Assembly (NCBI RefSeq): GCF_000429025.1
Contig: NZ_AUBB01000025.1
Location: 124,001 to 188,000 of the forward strand
Length of the DNA stretch: 64,000 nt
Direction of reading: 5' to 3'
Source: Actinospineispora spinosispora DSM 44797
GTDB lineage: Bacteria > Actinomycetota > Actinomycetes > Mycobacteriales > Pseudonocardiaceae
Both the position numbers and the translations under genes were made by a program. Shown here in pieces: positions 36,106 to 45,905 of this stretch; the first letter of the stretch is position 1, and each line of letters begins with the position of its first letter. A model generated the notes under the pieces. The model did no database searches. It saw nothing but the letters and a program-made list of their open reading frames with translations, and was not told where the DNA came from.

Positions 36106-37248
36106 TCAGACCACCTGTCCGGAGACCTTCGACAGCGGCTCGGCCAGCGCGTTCACCGAGTTGGCGAGCACGCGGCGCTGGTCCGGGTTCACCGTGCTGT
36201 AGTCGACGTAGCCGTCGCCCTGCTTGAACTGGCCGAGCTTGGTCACGACATCGGTGAACCGCGCCTCCAGCTGCTGGGCGAGGTCCGGGTTCTTCGCGGC
36301 GAGCGCCGGCTTGAGCAGCTCGAAGCACTCGCGGGCGCCGCCGATGTTCGCGGCGAAGTCGAACAGGTCGGTGTGCGAGTAGCGATCCTCCTCACCGGTC
36401 ACCTTCGTGGTGGACACCTCGGTGAGCAGGTCGCTCGCGCCGTTGGCCAGCTGGGCGGGCTGGTAGGTCGCGTCGGCGACGTTCTTCTTGAGCGTCGCGA
36501 CGTCCGCGTCCAGCTTGTCCGCGAGCGGGGCCATCCCGGCCAGGGTGTTGTCCTGCCAGATCGCCTTCTCGATGCGGTGGAAACCGGTCCACTGGGTGGG
36601 GTCCGGGGCGTCGTCGATACGGGCGTCGATGTTCGGGTCGAGGTCGCCGAAGCTCTCCGCGACCGGCTCGATGCTCTCGTAGTTCATCCGAGCCGGGCCG
36701 AACACGGCTTTCGCCTTGGCCATGTCACCGGCGCGCACGGCGTCGGTGAACGTCTTGGTGCTGGTCGTGAGCTTGTCGACCTCGGCGACCACGTAGTCGT
36801 GGTAGGCCTTGGTCGCATCAGCCAGCGACGTGTCGGCGGCCTTCGTGCTCGGTGCGGTGCCGCCGGTGACGGTGAACGTCCAGGTGTCCTTGGCGCCGCC
36901 CGGGCAGTAGATGCTGTACTGCCCGCCGTCCAGACGCAGCGAGAAGTTGCCGGACAGGCCGGGGGTGAGGCTCTCCTTCTCACCCAGGATGCGGCCGTCG
37001 CGCTGCACCTCGGCCTCGGTGACCTTGGCCGAGCCGGAGTTGGTGATGGAGAACTTCACCGGGCCGGCCGGCACACTCGCGGGCTGCGGTTCGCACCCGG
37101 CATCGGACAGGGTGATCTTGACATCGGTCGCGGGCTGGGAGCCGGACTGGCCACCAGCGCCGCCGGAGCCACCACAGCCGGCGAGCAGGCTCGCGGTACA
37201 GAGCAGAGCCGCGGCGCCGACGAGCGTGTTCGCTCGAGACATGATCAT
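36106..37248 (-). CDS. efeO: Iron-uptake lipoprotein EfeO, copy 2
   Basis: A 380-residue lipoprotein; lipobox LLAGC with Cys25. Cupredoxin-like N-domain (CEPQPASVPAGPVKFSITN ... SIYCPGGAKDTW) and M75 domain with HXXE in TGFHRIEKAIW and VTGEEDRYSHTDLFDF. The start is set at the ATG at 37248 because it overlaps the efeU stop in an ATGA junction. Replaces the SNARE of upstream residues that shadow reading would add. Confidence 0.94.
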   Translation of the reverse strand: MIMSRANTLVGAAALLCTASLLAGCGGSGGAGGQSGSQPATDVKITLSDAGCEPQPASVPAGPVKFSITNSGSAKVTEAEVQRDGRILGEKESLTPGLSGNFSLRLDGGQYSIYCPGGAKDTWTFTVTGGTAPSTKAADTSLADATKAYHDYVVAEVDKLTTSTKTFTDAVRAGDMAKAKAVFGPARMNYESIEPVAESFGDLDPNIDARIDDAPDPTQWTGFHRIEKAIWQDNTLAGMAPLADKLDADVATLKKNVADATYQPAQLANGASDLLTEVSTTKVTGEEDRYSHTDLFDFAANIGGARECFELLKPALAAKNPDLAQQLEARFTDVVTKLGQFKQGDGYVDYSTVNPDQRRVLANSVNALAEPLSKVSGQVV

Positions 37249-38108
37249 GACGTGTGGTGCCTCTCGTGCTTGGTTGAGGACAGGCCCCGGGGGCCTTGTT
37301 CGTGGGGTCGGCGCTGGGGCCAGAGCAGGTAGGCCAGCAGCGGAACCAGGTACACGAGCCACGCGACGACCTCGACGGTCACCGGGTAGGGCTGGATACC
37401 GAGCATTCCGGTGAGCAGCGAGGAGATCGGGGTCCCCGGTTGCACCAGCCAGGACAGGTCGGCCACCCGGTCCTGGCCGAAGTTCACCCAGCCCGCCTCG
37501 TGGGCGGTGTGGGCGGCGGTCATCACCAGTCCTGCGGCAACCAGGACGAGCACGATGCCGGTGATCCGGAAGAACCGCGCCATGTTGATCTTGACGCCGC
37601 CCCGGTAGATGCCGTAGCCGAGCGCGATGGCGAGCAGGATGCCGATCAGTGCACCCGAACCGGCCAGGATCGGCGAAGTGCTGGCCTGGAACGCGGCGAG
37701 CAGGAAGACGGCGGTCTCGAAGCCCTCCCGCAGCACGGCGAGAAAGGCCATCGCGACGAGTGCGAACGCCGAGCCCCGGGCCAACGCGGCGCTCGCGGCG
37801 CCTTCGAGCTCACCCTTGAGGTCCCGGGAATGCTGCCGCATCCACACGACCATGTAGGTCACCATGGCGACGGCGAACAGCCCGATGACCGTCTCCAGGC
37901 CTTCCTGCTGAGCCTGCGGCAGGTCGGCCGAGACGATCTCCAGTGCGACGCCGACGGCGATGCAGATGAGCACGGCGACGATCACGCCGATCCAGACCTG
38001 ACGCAGCGCGTCGCGTCGTCCCTGGCGACCGAGGAAGCCGGCGACGATGCCCACGATCAGCGAGGCTTCGAGTCCTTCGCGGAGCCCGATCACAAACGTG
38101 GGCAGCAT
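37245..38108 (-). CDS. efeU: FTR1-family iron permease EfeU, copy 2
   Basis: A 287-residue membrane permease with the paired motifs IGLREGLEASLIV (helix 1) and LREGFETAVFLLAAF (helix 4), seven transmembrane segments, and a short basic C-terminus. First gene of an efeUOB operon reading toward ggt. Two candidate iron boxes precede it, one overlapping the start codon region. Confidence 0.95.
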   Translation of the reverse strand: MLPTFVIGLREGLEASLIVGIVAGFLGRQGRRDALRQVWIGVIVAVLICIAVGVALEIVSADLPQAQQEGLETVIGLFAVAMVTYMVVWMRQHSRDLKGELEGAASAALARGSAFALVAMAFLAVLREGFETAVFLLAAFQASTSPILAGSGALIGILLAIALGYGIYRGGVKINMARFFRITGIVLVLVAAGLVMTAAHTAHEAGWVNFGQDRVADLSWLVQPGTPISSLLTGMLGIQPYPVTVEVVAWLVYLVPLLAYLLWPQRRPHEQGPRGLSSTKHERHHTS

Positions 38109-38155
38109 GGTTAGGGCAACCTCCTCCAGAGCCGGCTCAGGTTAGGCATCGCTAA
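38105..38155 (-). promoter_or_regulatory. Paired DtxR/IdeR-type iron boxes upstream of efeU copy 2
   Basis: 38137–38155 (plus-strand reading TCAGGTTAGGCATCGCTAA) matches the IdeR consensus at 14 of 19 positions by my count. A weaker site at 38105–38123, GGTTAGGGCAACCT at its core, matches 12 and overlaps the efeU start. The doublet mirrors that of the other efe operon. Confidence 0.68.
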
Positions 38156-38270
38156 TCAGGAGCGTCAATCGACGACTGAGGCCAGCCTCAGCTTGCTTTT
38201 CTCACCCGCAACAGGCCCCTCACGCCCCTGCAGAAACGCCGGCCCCATGTGTCCTGCGCCCCACCTCGCG

Positions 38271-38434
38271 GTGCCCACACCCCCGACTCGCGGTGCTCAG
38301 ACGCCCGACTCGCGGGGTGTGCGCGGACACCCTCCGCGAGTCGGGCTTCCTGGCACCGCGAGTCGGGCGTCTCGGCACCGCGAGTCGGGAATTTCAGCAC
38401 CGCGAGTCGGGAGGTTTGGCGAGTCGGGGCTCGG
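38271..38434. repeat. Family D repeat cluster
   Basis: In the 326-bp gap between efeU copy 2 and lysE, two CCCGACTCGCGG copies are followed by five reverse-complement GCGAGTCGGG copies, with the switch forming an inverted repeat around 38310–38345 (CGCGGGGTGTGCGCG...). The rest of the gap is the efeU control region (38109–38200). No gene is visible. Confidence 0.8.
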
Positions 38435-39043
38435 TCAGGCGCTTGCCAGGAGGCCTGTGCCCAGGATGAGCATCGTCGTCGCCACCAGGCCGTCGAGGAC
38501 CCGCCAGGAGGACGGGCGGGTGAAGAAGCCGCTGAGCAGGCGGGCGCCGAAGCCCAGCGCGACGAACCAGCACACGCTGGCGAGGGTCGCCCCGAGCGCG
38601 AAGTACCAGCGCAGCGAGCCATGGCCGGCGGCGACCGAGCCGAGCAGCAGGACCGTGTCCAGGTAGACGTGCGGGTTCAGCCAGGTCAGCGCGAGCGCGG
38701 TACCCAGCGCACGGCGCCGCGAGCCTGCGACCTCGCCGGTGAGCTGCATCGCGGACGGCCGGAACGCCCGCCGCGCGGCCAGCGCCCCGTAACAGAGCAG
38801 GAACAGCCCACCGGCCACCGCGACCGCGGTGAACACCCAGGGCCACGCACCGATCGCGGCGCCGACACCGCCGACGCCCAGCACGATGAGCACCGCATCG
38901 GACACGATGCACACCAGCACCACGAGCAGAACCGCATCGCGTCGGATGCCCTGGCGGAGCACGAACGCGTTCTGGGAGCCGATGGCGACGATGAGCGAGA
39001 GGCCGGTGCCGAATCCGGCTGCAAGGGCGAGTACGTCAGGCAC
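38435..39043 (-). CDS. lysE: LysE/ArgO family amino-acid exporter
   Basis: A 202-residue exporter with six hydrophobic segments. The family start AAGFGTGLSLIVAIGSQNAFVLRQGIRR is present, along with the ALTWLNPHVYLDTVLLLGS motif near residue 125. LysE exports lysine and/or arginine to prevent toxic build-up. GTG at 39043. Divergent from a LysG/ArgP-type regulator, the classical lysE–lysG arrangement of corynebacteria and mycobacteria. Confidence 0.92.
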   Translation of the reverse strand: MPDVLALAAGFGTGLSLIVAIGSQNAFVLRQGIRRDAVLLVVLVCIVSDAVLIVLGVGGVGAAIGAWPWVFTAVAVAGGLFLLCYGALAARRAFRPSAMQLTGEVAGSRRRALGTALALTWLNPHVYLDTVLLLGSVAAGHGSLRWYFALGATLASVCWFVALGFGARLLSGFFTRPSSWRVLDGLVATTMLILGTGLLASA

Positions 39044-39112
39044 GACACCGAACGTAGGAACAGAACTGTCAACAGTACAGCTCAAGATTCTTACGTAACA
39101 TTAGCGCTCGTG

Positions 39113-40015
39113 ATGACTGAGCTGCCCCTGGACCAGGTCCGCACGCTGCTGACCGTCGTCGACGAAGGCACGTTCGACGCCGCCGCCGCCGCGCTGCACC
39201 TGACTCCGTCGGCGATCAGCCAGCGCGTCAAGGCGCTCGAACAACGCACCGGACGGGTGCTGCTGATCCGCTCGAAGCCGGTCCGGCTGACCGAGTCCGG
39301 CCAGGTGGTGGCGCGGTTCGCCCGCCAGGTCGCGAGACTCGAACGGGACGCTCTCGGCGAGCTGGGCATGAGCGGCGCCGACGAGCCGTCCCGGTTGTCG
39401 ATCGCGGTCAACGCCGACTCGCTCGCCACCTGGTTCCTACCGGCGCTCACCCGGGTCCCCGAGCACCTGCGGGTCTGTTTCGAGCTGCACCGGGAGGACC
39501 AGGATCACACCGCCGCGCTGCTGCGCGAGGGACTCGTCGCGGCAGCGGTCACCTCGGCACCGGACCCGGTCCAGGGCTGCTCGGTGCGCGCGCTGGGCAA
39601 CATGCGCTACCGGGCGGTGGCCAGCCCCGCGTTCATCGCACGACACCTGCGCGACTGGCCGGACACGTCACTGCGCACCCTGCTGCCGACCGCACCGGTG
39701 GTGATCTTCAACGACCACGACGACCTGCAGGACCGCTTCGCGCGCTCACTCGGACACAGAAACGGCGTCGGTCCGCTGCGCCACTACGTGCCCTCCTCGG
39801 AGGGGTTCGTCGACGCGGTCAGCGCCGGCATGGGCTGGGGCATGCTGCCGATGGCGCAGGCGGGCACGCATCTGAGCGCCGGCACCCTGATCGACCTCGC
39901 CCCGGAGACCCCGATCGACGTCCCGCTCTACTGGCAGCAGTGGAAGCTCGACTCCCCCGCACTCGCCGCCACTGCCGACGCGGTCAGCTCAGCCGCGCGG
40001 GAAGCCCTCACCTGA
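39113..40015 (+). CDS. lysG: LysG/ArgP family LysR-type regulator
   Basis: A 300-residue regulator. The helix-turn-helix at residues 1–60 reads LDQVRTLLTVVDEGTFDAAAAALHLTPSAISQRVKALEQRTGR, and the effector domain has LSIAVNADSLATWFLPAL, diagnostic of ArgP/LysG. It should activate lysE when basic amino acids are high. The 69-bp intergenic region contains AT-rich CAAGATTCTTACGTAACATTAG, a plausible binding site. ATG at 39113 (an in-frame GTG lies 3 bp earlier). Confidence 0.92.
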   Translation: MTELPLDQVRTLLTVVDEGTFDAAAAALHLTPSAISQRVKALEQRTGRVLLIRSKPVRLTESGQVVARFARQVARLERDALGELGMSGADEPSRLSIAVNADSLATWFLPALTRVPEHLRVCFELHREDQDHTAALLREGLVAAAVTSAPDPVQGCSVRALGNMRYRAVASPAFIARHLRDWPDTSLRTLLPTAPVVIFNDHDDLQDRFARSLGHRNGVGPLRHYVPSSEGFVDAVSAGMGWGMLPMAQAGTHLSAGTLIDLAPETPIDVPLYWQQWKLDSPALAATADAVSSAAREALT

Positions 40016-40061
40016 GCCGTGAGTGTTCTGGGTTGCCAGAGCAACCGAAAGCACTCACGGC
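40016..40061. terminator. Bidirectional terminator, lysG / mazG (family E)
   Basis: Outer arms GCCGTGAGTG / CACTCACGGC with inner GGTTGC / GCAACC around CAGA. It overlaps the last base region of lysG and ends 5 bp before the mazG stop, serving both convergent genes. Confidence 0.82.
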
Positions 40062-40065
40062 CTGC

Positions 40066-41139
40066 TCAGGGGAGGTCGTCCGGGTCGTCGGGCCAGAAGT
40101 GACGCCAGTCGTCCGAGGTGAGCGTGTGTGACGCACGGCCGGCCGCCTTGGCCGCCTTCTCCGCCGCCCGCACCGCCGCGACGAACTGCCGTGCCGAAGT
40201 GCGCAGGTCCTGCTCGGGGTCGTCGCCACCGAGCTTCATCTCGACGACGGCTTCCCACAGTGACTCGTACGGCCTGCTGCCCTCGATGAGGTCCTGGGGG
40301 ATACCGGCCTTGTACCCGCGGGAGATCACCTTCGCGGCGAGCGCGGCGGCGGGCTGTCCCAGTGCCACCCCGTCCATCGCGGACTCGCGCTGCTTCTCCT
40401 GCTGCTTGAGCTGGTCCCAGTGGCCTTCCTGCCGCTGCGCCGCGGCGCGCCGCTCCATCATCTGGCGGGACAGCTCGGCCACCGTGACCCTCGGCTTCTC
40501 CTGCTGTGGCTTCGCCTTGACCGCCTGGTACTCCTGCTCCCAGCCCGGAGCGAACACCTGCGGGTGGCGGCTCACCAGCTTCTGGATCAGGCCCTCGGCG
40601 ACGTCGTCAAGACTGAACGGTGTCGTTCCGCGGCGGAACGGGGCGACGTACCCCTCCTCGGCCATCCGGGAGTGGAAGAGCACCTGGAGCAGGACGTCGC
40701 CGAGCTCCTCGCGCATCGCGTCCCGGTCGGCCTGCTCGATGGCCTCGTGCAGCTCGTAGGTCTCCTCGATCAGGTACTGCAGCAACGTCGTGTGGGTCTG
40801 CTCGGCGTCCCACGGACAGCCGCCCTCGGAGCGCAGCCGGTCCATGACCAGCGCCGCGTGCGGAACCATCGCGCCGGGAAGCTCCGGGACGATCAGGACC
40901 TCGTCGGCCGACGCGGCCAGCGCCTGCACCGTCGCCTCGTCACGCGCGATCGTCAGCAGCACGCTGTCGACGGGCCAGCTCGCAACGTCCGACAACCGCG
41001 TCGCACCAACGGTCTCGAGCATGAACGCCGAGACCGTGTCGTCCGCATAGATCCCGGACGCCGCGCGCAGTGCCGGTAGTGCCGACAAGGGCAGCACCGA
41101 GCCGACCCTGGTGGACAGTACGACCAGCGTCCGGGCCAT
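40066..41139 (-). CDS. mazG: Nucleoside triphosphate pyrophosphohydrolase MazG
   Basis: Hydrolyses aberrant NTPs/dNTPs to monophosphates. At 357 residues it has a ~110-residue N-terminal extension (LVVLSTRVGSVLPLSALPALRAASG...) typical of actinobacterial MazG. Then comes the MazG domain: LRSEGGCPWDAEQTHTTL, EETYELHEAIE (EExxE) and REELGDVLLQVLFHSRMA (EExxD). The C-terminus (EKQRESAMDGVALGQPAAALAAKVISRG) is the usual second helical part. It starts inside the stop of the SurA-like gene, giving mfd–surA-like–mazG on one transcript. Confidence 0.94.
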   Translation of the reverse strand: MARTLVVLSTRVGSVLPLSALPALRAASGIYADDTVSAFMLETVGATRLSDVASWPVDSVLLTIARDEATVQALAASADEVLIVPELPGAMVPHAALVMDRLRSEGGCPWDAEQTHTTLLQYLIEETYELHEAIEQADRDAMREELGDVLLQVLFHSRMAEEGYVAPFRRGTTPFSLDDVAEGLIQKLVSRHPQVFAPGWEQEYQAVKAKPQQEKPRVTVAELSRQMMERRAAAQRQEGHWDQLKQQEKQRESAMDGVALGQPAAALAAKVISRGYKAGIPQDLIEGSRPYESLWEAVVEMKLGGDDPEQDLRTSARQFVAAVRAAEKAAKAAGRASHTLTSDDWRHFWPDDPDDLP

Positions 41140-42071
41140 CAGGTCAGGGTGGCCGGCATGATCACACTGGGCGACTGCCCGGGCTGCAGGATCGACAGCA
41201 CGACCGGGTCCCAGCGACCGAAGCGCGGGTTGACCCGCACGCCGAGCTGCTCGGCCAACGGCTGCGTGAGCCGCCCGCCGACCATGTACACGGCGGCGTC
41301 ACCGAGCGAGGCCGCCGCGTCGGCCGGACCGACCGGCGGTGCGGTGGTGCTGCGCTGGCTGACCCGCCACACGGTCCACGAGGTCGGCCCGGTCTGCAGC
41401 GCGACCACCTGGCCGGCCTGGGTGCCGAGCACCAGGTTGAGGTCCTGCTGGGCGACCAGCGCCCCGCGCAACGCGAGCCCGCCGGCGCCGTTCTGGCCGG
41501 CTGCCTTGATCGCGGCCGCCGCCTGCGCGGGACCGGCGGCCAGCTGCCTGGCCACGGCGATCGCCTGTTCCTTGGAGTCGGCGTTCACCAGGTCGACCGT
41601 CGCGGACAGCCGGTTGAGGTACTTGTTGACCAGCGCTTCGCAGATCAGCTGGTCACGAGCCGAGTCGCGCTGGCTGGCCGGGTCGAGCGCGAGCTGACCG
41701 GCGTAGCTCTGCGCGACGCCCGGCTTCGCCAGCTCCGCGTTCACCTGGTCCTCGGTGACCGTGATTCCTTCACGCTCGGCCGATTCCAGCAGCAACAGGT
41801 GCTGCACCTCGCGGCTGACGATCACCTGCGCCACCAGCGATGCGGGCGCGCCCTGCAGCGCGAGGCTCTGCTTGATCTTCGGGTTGGCGAGTGCGGTGTC
41901 GACCTGCTTCTGCAGCTGCGAGACCGACACCTCGCGGTCACCGACGATCGCGGCCGCCCCGGCCTGGTTGGGCCCGCTGCCGCACCCGGTCAGCAACGCA
42001 CCGCTCACCCCGATCGCGGCTGCGACGACCACGGACCTACGCCGGAAAACACCTAAAGCAGCGTTGAGCAC
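41139..42071 (-). CDS. SurA N-terminal-domain lipoprotein (foldase-like)
   Basis: A 310-residue lipoprotein with lipobox ALLTGC (Cys30). Residues 45–175 form a SurA/trigger-factor-like helical chaperone domain (VSVSQLQKQVDTALAN, QVIVSREVQHLLLLESAEREGITVT). No parvulin PPIase motif is recognisable in the C-terminal half, so it is a chaperone-type rather than isomerase candidate. It lies between mfd (25 bp) and mazG (overlap), a position not occupied in mycobacteria. Confidence 0.88.
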   Translation of the reverse strand: MLNAALGVFRRRSVVVAAAIGVSGALLTGCGSGPNQAGAAAIVGDREVSVSQLQKQVDTALANPKIKQSLALQGAPASLVAQVIVSREVQHLLLLESAEREGITVTEDQVNAELAKPGVAQSYAGQLALDPASQRDSARDQLICEALVNKYLNRLSATVDLVNADSKEQAIAVARQLAAGPAQAAAAIKAAGQNGAGGLALRGALVAQQDLNLVLGTQAGQVVALQTGPTSWTVWRVSQRSTTAPPVGPADAAASLGDAAVYMVGGRLTQPLAEQLGVRVNPRFGRWDPVVLSILQPGQSPSVIMPATLT

Positions 42072-42096
42072 CGTCGTACCTTCTCACGGCCGGTGA

Positions 42097-45000
42097 TCAG
42101 GCCGATCCCGACCCCGGTGCGGCCAGCGTCGGTCCGACGATGTCGGCGAGCAGCTTCGCGCACCAGTCGAGCAGCTCGGTGTCGCGCATCGGCGCGGCAC
42201 CCATGCGCTGACCACCACCGGACGACCCCGCGGCGGGACGCGGGACCACGATGGTCCCGGCGACCGCCTTGTAGGTGGACCGGGGGTGCAGCCTGCGCAG
42301 CCGCAGCTGCGCGGACTCCGGCAGCTCCACCGAGGAGAACCGGATCGAGCTGCCCGCCATCGCGACCTCGGCGATGCCGAAGCGGCGGCAGGTCTGGCGG
42401 AAGGCCGCCACCGAGATCAGGTTGCGCACCGGCTCCGGCGGCGTGCCGTACCGGTCGGTCAGCTCCGCGACGATCGCGTCGAGGGCCTCGCCGTCCCCGG
42501 CCTCGGCGATCTTGCGGTACACCTCGAGACGCAGCCGTTCGCCGGTCACGTAGTCGTGCGCGACGTGCGCGTCGACCGGGAGTTCGACCCGCACCTCGGC
42601 GAGCGTCTCCTCCTCGCCGGCCGCGCCCGCGCCCCCTGCCTGCCGGAACGCCGCGACGGCCTCGCCGACGAGCCGGACGTACAGGTCGAAGCCGACGCCG
42701 GCGATGTGCCCGGACTGCTCGGCACCCAGGATGTTGCCCGCGCCGCGGATCTCCAGGTCCTTCATCGCCACGGCGGTACCCGAGCCCAGCTCGGAGTGCT
42801 GCGCGATCGTAGCGAGCCGGTCGTGCGCGGTCTCGGTCAGCGGCGTCTCCCCGGGGTACAGGAAGTAGGCGTAGCCACGTTCCCGGCCACGTCCGACGCG
42901 ACCGCGCAGCTGGTGCAGCTGGGACAGGCCGAGGTTCTCCGAACGCTCCACGATGAGCGTGTTCGCGTTGGAGATGTCCAGGCCGTTCTCCACGATCGTC
43001 GTGCAGACCAGCACGTCGAACTCGTTCTGCCAGAAGCCCGCCACCGTGCGTTCCAGCAGCTCCTCGTTCATCTGGCCGTGCGCGACCGCGACCCGCGCCT
43101 CGGGCACCATCTCGCGCACCGTCGCGGCGGCCCGGTCGATCGAGGACACCCGGTTGTGCACGTAGAACACCTGGCCGTCGCGCAGCAGCTCGCGCCGGAT
43201 CGCGGCACCGACCTGCTTGCGGTCGTAGGCGCCCACGTAGGTGAGCACCGGGTGTCGTTCCTCCGGCGGGGTGGCGATGGTGGACAGCTCGCGGATGCCG
43301 GCGAGGCTCATCTCCAGGGTGCGCGGGATGGGCGTCGCGGACATGGACAGCATGTCGACGTGCGCGCGCAGCGCCGTGATGTGTTCCTTGTGCTCGACGC
43401 CGAAGCGCTGCTCCTCGTCGATGATGACCAGACCGAGGTCCTTCCAGCGCACGCTGTTCTGCAGCAACCGGTGCGTGCCGACGACGACGTCGACGGTGCC
43501 CTCGGCGAGACCCTTGATCGTCTCGGTCGCCTCGTGGCCGTCGGTGAACCGGGACAGGCCCTTGACGTTCACCGGGAACGACCGCATCCGGTCCTGGAAC
43601 GTCTGCAGGTGCTGGCTGGCCAGCAGCGTCGTCGGCACGAGCACCGCGACCTGCTTGCCGTCCTGCACGGCCTTGAACGCGGCGCGCACCGCGATCTCGG
43701 TCTTGCCGAAGCCGACGTCACCGGAGACCACCCGGTCCATCGGGACCGGCTGCTCCATGTCGGCCTTGACCTCGTTGATCGCGGACAGCTGGTCGGGGGT
43801 CTCGGTGTGCGGGAACGCGTCCTCCATCTCCCGCTGCCACGGCGTGTCCGGCGCGAACGCGTGCCCCGGGCTGGCTTTGCGGGCCGCGTAGAGCTGCACG
43901 AGCTGCGCCGCGATCTGGCGGACCGCGCGCCGCGCCTTGCTCTTCGTCTTGGCCCAGTCACCGCCGCCCATCTTGTTGAGCACCGGCTGCTCGCCGCCGA
44001 CGTAGCGGCTGATCTCGTCGAGCTGGTCGGTCGGCACGAACAGCCGGTCGGCTGGCTGGCCGCGCTTGCTGGAGGCGTACTCCAGCACCAGGTACTCGCG
44101 CTTCGCACCGCTGACGGTGCGTTCGCGCATCTCGACGAACCGGCCGATGCCGTGCTGGGAGTGCACGACGAAGTCGCCCGGCTGCAGGGTCTCCAGCTGG
44201 ACCGCGTTGCGCCGGCGGGGCGCCAGCTTGCGCACCTCGCCGGTCGCCACGCGGTTGCCGGTGAGGTCGGCCTCGGTGAGCACCAGCAGACCCAGCGCGG
44301 GCGCGTAGAACCCGTCGGTCAGTACACCCTGGGCGACGGTGACGACGCCCTTCTCCGGCTCGAAGTCGGAGCCCTGGGCGCGCTTGGCCGGCACCTCGGC
44401 CTCGGCGAGCTGCTCCATCGCGCGCTGCGCGGTGCCCGCGCCGGCCAGCAGCAGCACGGCCGATCCACCCTCGGACGTGTGCTTACGCAGGTCGTCGAGG
44501 GCCTTCGAGATGTCGCCGCGATAGGACTCGGCGGCGAGGAACCCCGGCCGGACGGTGTAGTCGTCGGTGTCTGCCTGCTCGTCGCTGTTGAACGGGCTGA
44601 GCGTCCACCAGTGGCGACCGGTGGCCAGCGCGTGCTCGGAGATCTCGGCCAGGTCGCGGTAGGCCGAGGAGCCGAGGTCGATCGGGGCCTTGGCCGCCGG
44701 TCCGGTCGCGGCGGCGAGCCAGGACGCCTCCAGGAACTCGATGCCGGTACGGACCAGGTCACGCGCGCGCGTGCGGATCCGCTCCGGGTCGACCACCAGG
44801 ACGTGCGAACCGGCCGGCATGAGGTCGGTCAACAGGTCGAGGCTGCCCTCGCACAGCACCGGGATGAGCGATTCCATGCCCTCGGCCGGGATGCCCTCGG
44901 CGAGCCTGCCGAGCAGCTCGGACAGCGCCTGGTTGCTCTCGTGCTGCTCGGCGAGCTGCGCGGCGCGCGCCCGGACCGGTTCGGTGAGCAGCAGCTCACG

Positions 45001-45705
45001 GCACGGCGGCGCGTCCAGCTGGTCGGCGGGCCCGATGGAGCGCTGGTCGGCGACCGCGAACTGGCGCAGCTCGGAGACCTCGTCGCCCCACATCTCGACC
45101 CGGACCGGGTGTTCGGCGGTCGGCGCGAACACGTCCACGATGCCGCCGCGCACGGCGAACTCCCCGCGTCCGGTGACCATGTCGACGCGGGTGTAGGCGA
45201 GCTCGACGAGCCGGTGCAGCAGCTCGTCGAAGTCGTGTGTGTCACCGACCCGCAGCGCGATCGGTTCGAGACGACCGAGCCCCGGCGCGATGGGCTGGAT
45301 GAGGCTGCGCACCGCCGCGACGACCACGCGCAACGAGTCGTCACCGCTCGCCAGCCGGTGGAACAGCGCGATGCGCTTGCCGACCGTGTCCGAACGCGGT
45401 GACAACCGCTCGTGCGGCAACGTCTCCCAGGACGGCAGGATCGCCACCGCGTCCTCGCCGACGAGCTCGCGCAGCGTCGAGGCCAGCTCCTCGCACTCCC
45501 GCTCGGTCGCGCAGACCGCGAGGGTGGCCGGCACGTCGGTCGCTCTCGCGAGCGCACCGGTGACCAGCGGGCGCAGCGCGGCCGGGCCTTCGATGCGCAG
45601 GCTGGGCACGCTGAGCGAATCGACCAGTGAGCCCAGGCCCGGATCGGCCATGGCGGCGGTGAGCAGTCCGGGCGAGAGGGCGGGAGGTGCGGCGACCGGA
45701 GACAA
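42097..45705 (-). CDS. mfd: Transcription-repair coupling factor Mfd
   Basis: A ~1,202-residue translocase that removes stalled RNA polymerase and recruits UvrA. Order: UvrB-like damage-interaction domains at the N-terminus, the CarD-like RNAP-interaction domain ([20 protein letters not shown]), the RecG-like helicase with Walker [22 protein letters not shown] box [27 protein letters not shown] and [17 protein letters not shown], then the TRCF C-terminal domain. I prefer the TTG at 45705, preceded by GGAAGG, giving an N-terminus like relatives; in-frame GTG at 45789 is an alternative that would run toward a hairpin. First gene of the mfd–surA-like–mazG unit. Confidence 0.96.
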   Translation of the reverse strand: MSPVAAPPALSPGLLTAAMADPGLGSLVDSLSVPSLRIEGPAALRPLVTGALARATDVPATLAVCATERECEELASTLRELVGEDAVAILPSWETLPHERLSPRSDTVGKRIALFHRLASGDDSLRVVVAAVRSLIQPIAPGLGRLEPIALRVGDTHDFDELLHRLVELAYTRVDMVTGRGEFAVRGGIVDVFAPTAEHPVRVEMWGDEVSELRQFAVADQRSIGPADQLDAPPCRELLLTEPVRARAAQLAEQHESNQALSELLGRLAEGIPAEGMESLIPVLCEGSLDLLTDLMPAGSHVLVVDPERIRTRARDLVRTGIEFLEASWLAAATGPAAKAPIDLGSSAYRDLAEISEHALATGRHWWTLSPFNSDEQADTDDYTVRPGFLAAESYRGDISKALDDLRKHTSEGGSAVLLLAGAGTAQRAMEQLAEAEVPAKRAQGSDFEPEKGVVTVAQGVLTDGFYAPALGLLVLTEADLTGNRVATGEVRKLAPRRRNAVQLETLQPGDFVVHSQHGIGRFVEMRERTVSGAKREYLVLEYASSKRGQPADRLFVPTDQLDEISRYVGGEQPVLNKMGGGDWAKTKSKARRAVRQIAAQLVQLYAARKASPGHAFAPDTPWQREMEDAFPHTETPDQLSAINEVKADMEQPVPMDRVVSGDVGFGKTEIAVRAAFKAVQDGKQVAVLVPTTLLASQHLQTFQDRMRSFPVNVKGLSRFTDGHEATETIKGLAEGTVDVVVGTHRLLQNSVRWKDLGLVIIDEEQRFGVEHKEHITALRAHVDMLSMSATPIPRTLEMSLAGIRELSTIATPPEERHPVLTYVGAYDRKQVGAAIRRELLRDGQVFYVHNRVSSIDRAAATVREMVPEARVAVAHGQMNEELLERTVAGFWQNEFDVLVCTTIVENGLDISNANTLIVERSENLGLSQLHQLRGRVGRGRERGYAYFLYPGETPLTETAHDRLATIAQHSELGSGTAVAMKDLEIRGAGNILGAEQSGHIAGVGFDLYVRLVGEAVAAFRQAGGAGAAGEEETLAEVRVELPVDAHVAHDYVTGERLRLEVYRKIAEAGDGEALDAIVAELTDRYGTPPEPVRNLISVAAFRQTCRRFGIAEVAMAGSSIRFSSVELPESAQLRLRRLHPRSTYKAVAGTIVVPRPAAGSSGGGQRMGAAPMRDTELLDWCAKLLADIVGPTLAAPGSGSA

Positions 45706-45805
45706 TTGCGAACCTTCCGAGCAGGGCTGGTTGAGCGCACGCGGGCAGACCCCTGCCCGGGACTGGTACCCCGGCGGAGTCTCCGTCACCAGCGTACGTG
45801 CCCCA

Positions 45806-45863
45806 CCTCGTGAGTGCTGAGGCCGTCTACCGCGAAGCGGCGCCGGCCTCAGCACTCACGAGG
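45806..45863. terminator. Perfect 20-bp hairpin between divergent mfd and AraC genes (family E)
   Basis: Arms CCTCGTGAGTGCTGAGGCCG and its exact complement flank an 18-nt loop containing GTCTACCGCGAAGCGG. It has the family E outer stem, but here it lies between divergent genes, 42 bp before the AraC start, so it cannot be an ordinary terminator of either. The loop sequence recurs near 61757 and 61811. Confidence 0.7.
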
Positions 45864-45905
45864 AAACCCGACCACAGCCGTTCCGGGACCTCCTACAGTG
45901 GTGGC

